Assembly (NCBI RefSeq): GCF_002498065.1
Contig: NZ_DAFZ01000103.1
Span: 1-9,054, forward strand
Source of the DNA: Methanoculleus sp. UBA208
GTDB lineage: Archaea > Halobacteriota > Methanomicrobia > Methanomicrobiales > Methanoculleaceae
Direction of reading: 5' to 3'
DNA: 9,054 nucleotides
This document shows positions 7,723-9,054 of the stretch, piece by piece. A program made the position numbers and the translations under genes. The first letter of the stretch is position 1, and each line of letters opens with the position of its first letter. The notes beneath the pieces were generated by a model. That model did no database searches, had not been told where the DNA came from, and worked only from the letters and a program-made list of their open reading frames with translations.

Positions 7723-8619
7723 ATGCTCCCCCATCTCAGGGCGATCCCGGTGAAAGAACGCCTTTCCCTCGTTTTTCTGGAGCGGGGCGAACTCGACGTC
7801 ATCGATGGCGCCTTCGTTCTCGTGGACGTAAACGGGATACGGACCCAGATTCCGATCGGCGGCGTTGTCTGCCTCATGCTTGAGCCGGGGACACGCGTGT
7901 CTCATGCCGCAGTCGTGCTCGCCGCCCGGGTCGGGTGTCTCCTTGTCTGGGTCGGGGAGGCGGGAGTGAGACTGTACTCCTCGGGCAGGCCGGGCGGTGC
8001 ACGCTCCGATCGGCTTCTCTACCAGGCGAAACTCGCCCTTGATGAAGATGCCCGGCTGCGTGTTGTCCGAAAGATGTATGAACTCCGTTTCGGCACGGAG
8101 ATCCCCGAGGATTATACGGTCAACCAGCTCCGTGGGATGGAAGGTGCGCGTGTCCGGCGGATGTACGAGAACCTTGCCCGGCAACATGGAGTGAACTGGA
8201 AGAGGCGAGATTACGACGCTACCGACTGGGGGAGTGGAGACGTCCCGAACCGCTGCCTCAGTTCGGCGACGGCATGCCTGTACGGGATATGCGAAGCTGC
8301 GGTGCTCGCAGCCGGGTATTCTCCCGCGATGGGGTTCATCCATACCGGAAAACCGCTCTCGTTCATCTATGATATCGCCGATCTCGTGAAGTTCGATACG
8401 GTCGTCCCTGCAGCATTTCGGGTGGCTTCGCGCCACCCATCCGATCCGGAACGGGAGACACGGATTGCCTGCCGCGATGCCTTCAGGTCGACCCGGCTCC
8501 TGGAGAAGATCATCCCTCTGATCGACGATGTGCTCGCTGCCGGCGGCCTGTCTATTCCCAAAGCGCCAGCAGGCGCTCTACCCCCCGCGATACCTGAGGA
8601 AAACCCATGGGATCCCTGA
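7723..8619 (+). CDS. cas1: Cas1e, spacer integrase
   Basis: The integrase of CRISPR adaptation. With Cas2 it forms a Cas1(4)-Cas2(2) complex that inserts pre-spacers at the leader-repeat junction. The protein is 298 aa (305 in E. coli). The N-terminal beta-rich domain runs to about 95 and the helical catalytic domain follows. The metal-binding residues are E140 (in RGMEGARVRRMYE), H207 (in GFIHTGKPLSFIYD) and D220 (in YDIADLVKFD), one position off the E. coli E141/H208/D221. All look intact, so the enzyme is probably active. The proline-rich tail (about 279-298) resembles the flexible C-terminal tail of I-E Cas1. ATG 7723 has GAGGGG (7712-7717) 5 nt upstream and lies 9 nt after cas6e. It is in the same operon as the interference genes, with no internal promoter visible. 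Confidence 0.97.
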   Translation: MLPHLRAIPVKERLSLVFLERGELDVIDGAFVLVDVNGIRTQIPIGGVVCLMLEPGTRVSHAAVVLAARVGCLLVWVGEAGVRLYSSGRPGGARSDRLLYQAKLALDEDARLRVVRKMYELRFGTEIPEDYTVNQLRGMEGARVRRMYENLARQHGVNWKRRDYDATDWGSGDVPNRCLSSATACLYGICEAAVLAAGYSPAMGFIHTGKPLSFIYDIADLVKFDTVVPAAFRVASRHPSDPERETRIACRDAFRSTRLLEKIIPLIDDVLAAGGLSIPKAPAGALPPAIPEENPWDP

Positions 8620-8918
8620 TGGTTGTCTGCGTCGAGAACATTCCTCCTCGCCTGCGAGGAAGGCTGGCTCTCTGGCTCGTCGAGGTGCGTTCCGGTGTTT
8701 ACGTCGGGAATTACTCGGTACGCGTCCGGGACATGATCTGGGAGACCGTCCTTGAAGGTCTCGAGAATGGAAACGCCGTCATGGTCTGGGCCGAACCGAA
8801 CGATGCAGGCTATGACTTCGTAACCGCCGGGACGAACCGGCGCATCCCGAAGGAGATGGATGGCGTAAAGTTCATCTCTTTTCTTCCCGAATGTGAAAAT
8901 GATCATGCAGGATCCTAA
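8607..8918 (+). CDS. cas2: Cas2e, adaptation complex subunit
   Basis: The I-E form of Cas2 (94 aa in E. coli, 103 here), the dimer at the centre of the Cas1-Cas2 integrase that sets spacer length. MVVCVENIPPRLRGRLALWL (5-24) and VRSGVYVGNYSVRVRDMIW (26-44) are the hallmark of the Cas2e branch, which differs from ordinary Cas2. Its role in integration is structural. ATG 8607 overlaps cas1 by 13 nt and has TGAGGA (8595-8600) 6 nt upstream, which decides for it. ATG 8619, within the TGATG at the cas1 stop, would match the family N-terminus almost as well but sits 18 nt from that site. Last gene of the operon; the candidate leader of array 2 follows its stop directly. Confidence 0.95.
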   Translation: MGSLMVVCVENIPPRLRGRLALWLVEVRSGVYVGNYSVRVRDMIWETVLEGLENGNAVMVWAEPNDAGYDFVTAGTNRRIPKEMDGVKFISFLPECENDHAGS

Positions 8919-9035
8919 ACTACGCTTCCAACCTCTGAATATCTCTTATGGTGGAAAGGGGAGTGCATTCTGCATGTGGCATCTTCTCACCGTTGGATAG
9001 AAGGAAGGTTCCTTCTCCAGGAAATAAGATGAAGA
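8919..9035 (+). promoter_or_regulatory. Candidate leader of CRISPR array 2
   Basis: The 117 nt between the cas2 stop and the first repeat of array 2 have no coding content. By position this is the leader, which should carry the array promoter and the sites that direct Cas1-Cas2 to the first repeat. AATATCTCTTATG (8939-8951) is the only TATA-like patch far enough upstream, and it is weak. Other visible elements are three GCAT motifs at 7-bp spacing (8965-8982) and a perfect palindrome (8999-9016). The segment ends GATGAAGA directly before the repeat. No clear terminator for the cas operon is seen, so cas transcription may run into array 2. Confidence 0.75.
8999..9016. repeat. Perfect 8-bp palindrome in the array 2 leader
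   Basis: AGAAGGAA (8999-9006) and TTCCTTCT (9009-9016) are exact reverse complements separated by GG. The element lies 20 to 37 bp upstream of the first repeat. In bacterial I-E leaders that interval holds the IHF site needed for spacer insertion. In DNA it could bind a dimeric protein; in RNA it would form a hairpin. Confidence 0.7.
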
Positions 9036-9054
9036 GTGTTCCCCACGCGTGTGG
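9036..9054 (+). CRISPR. First repeat of CRISPR array 2 (cut by window end)
   Basis: The first 19 nt of a I-E repeat: GTGTTCCCC followed by ACGCGTGTGG. Over these 19 positions it differs from the complete array 1 repeat at three places (2, 14 and 15). CCCCAC can still pair with the coming GTGGGG if the repeat continues as in array 1, but the loop is GCGT instead of GCAC. Orientation matches array 1 and the cas operon, and a leader-like region precedes it, so this is the leader-proximal end. Only one repeat copy is visible, so the array itself is inferred. Confidence 0.9.

Noticed and set aside
7408..8436. Long minus-strand open frame opposite cas6e and cas1
   Set aside because: Antisense to conserved genes in a dense operon, with no motif or plausible promoter; explained by codon bias of the real genes.
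262..8918. A hidden extra gene or new defence module within the cas operon
   Set aside because: Every junction is 9 nt or less and each open frame belongs to a known I-E family; there is no room for another gene. The window appears to be a standard I-E locus.

Overview
The window holds one complete type I-E (Cascade) CRISPR-Cas locus, entirely on the + strand, with a piece of a CRISPR array at each edge. Gene order is cas3, cas8e (cse1/casA), cas11 (cse2/casB), cas7e (casC), cas5e (casD), cas6e (casE), cas1e, cas2e. All eight proteins are close to the usual length for their family and keep the key residues that can be read by eye. I see no frameshift, premature stop or inserted mobile element.

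The host looks like a moderately GC-rich archaeon, most likely a methanogen of the Methanomicrobiales (for example a Methanoculleus-like organism). The grounds are a TATA-box promoter without bacterial -35/-10 elements in front of cas3, strong GGAGGTGA-type Shine-Dalgarno sites, and frequent AGA/AGG/CGG arginine and ATA isoleucine codons. This placement is an inference; no taxonomic marker gene is present.

Layout: positions 1-80 are the leader-distal end of array 1 (3' part of one repeat, one 32-nt spacer, one full 29-nt repeat). Positions 81-261 are intergenic and hold two inverted repeats and the TATA box of the cas operon. Positions 262-8918 are a tightly packed operon in which no gap exceeds 9 nt and five of seven junctions overlap. 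Positions 8919-9035 form the candidate leader of a second array, whose first repeat begins at 9036 and runs off the window. Both arrays point the same way as the cas genes.

Working together: Cas1-Cas2 insert new spacers at the leader-repeat junction. Cas6e cuts the array transcript beside the repeat hairpin, leaving an AUGAACCG 5' handle. Cas8e, Cas11, Cas7e, Cas5e and Cas6e form Cascade around the crRNA. Cas3 is recruited to unwind and degrade the target DNA.

I found no undescribed protein system. The less ordinary signals are in the non-coding DNA: a perfect palindrome and a 7-bp phased GCAT motif in the array-2 leader, where bacterial I-E leaders carry IHF-dependent adaptation sites; a dyad over the cas TATA box; and different hairpin loops in the repeats of the two arrays.
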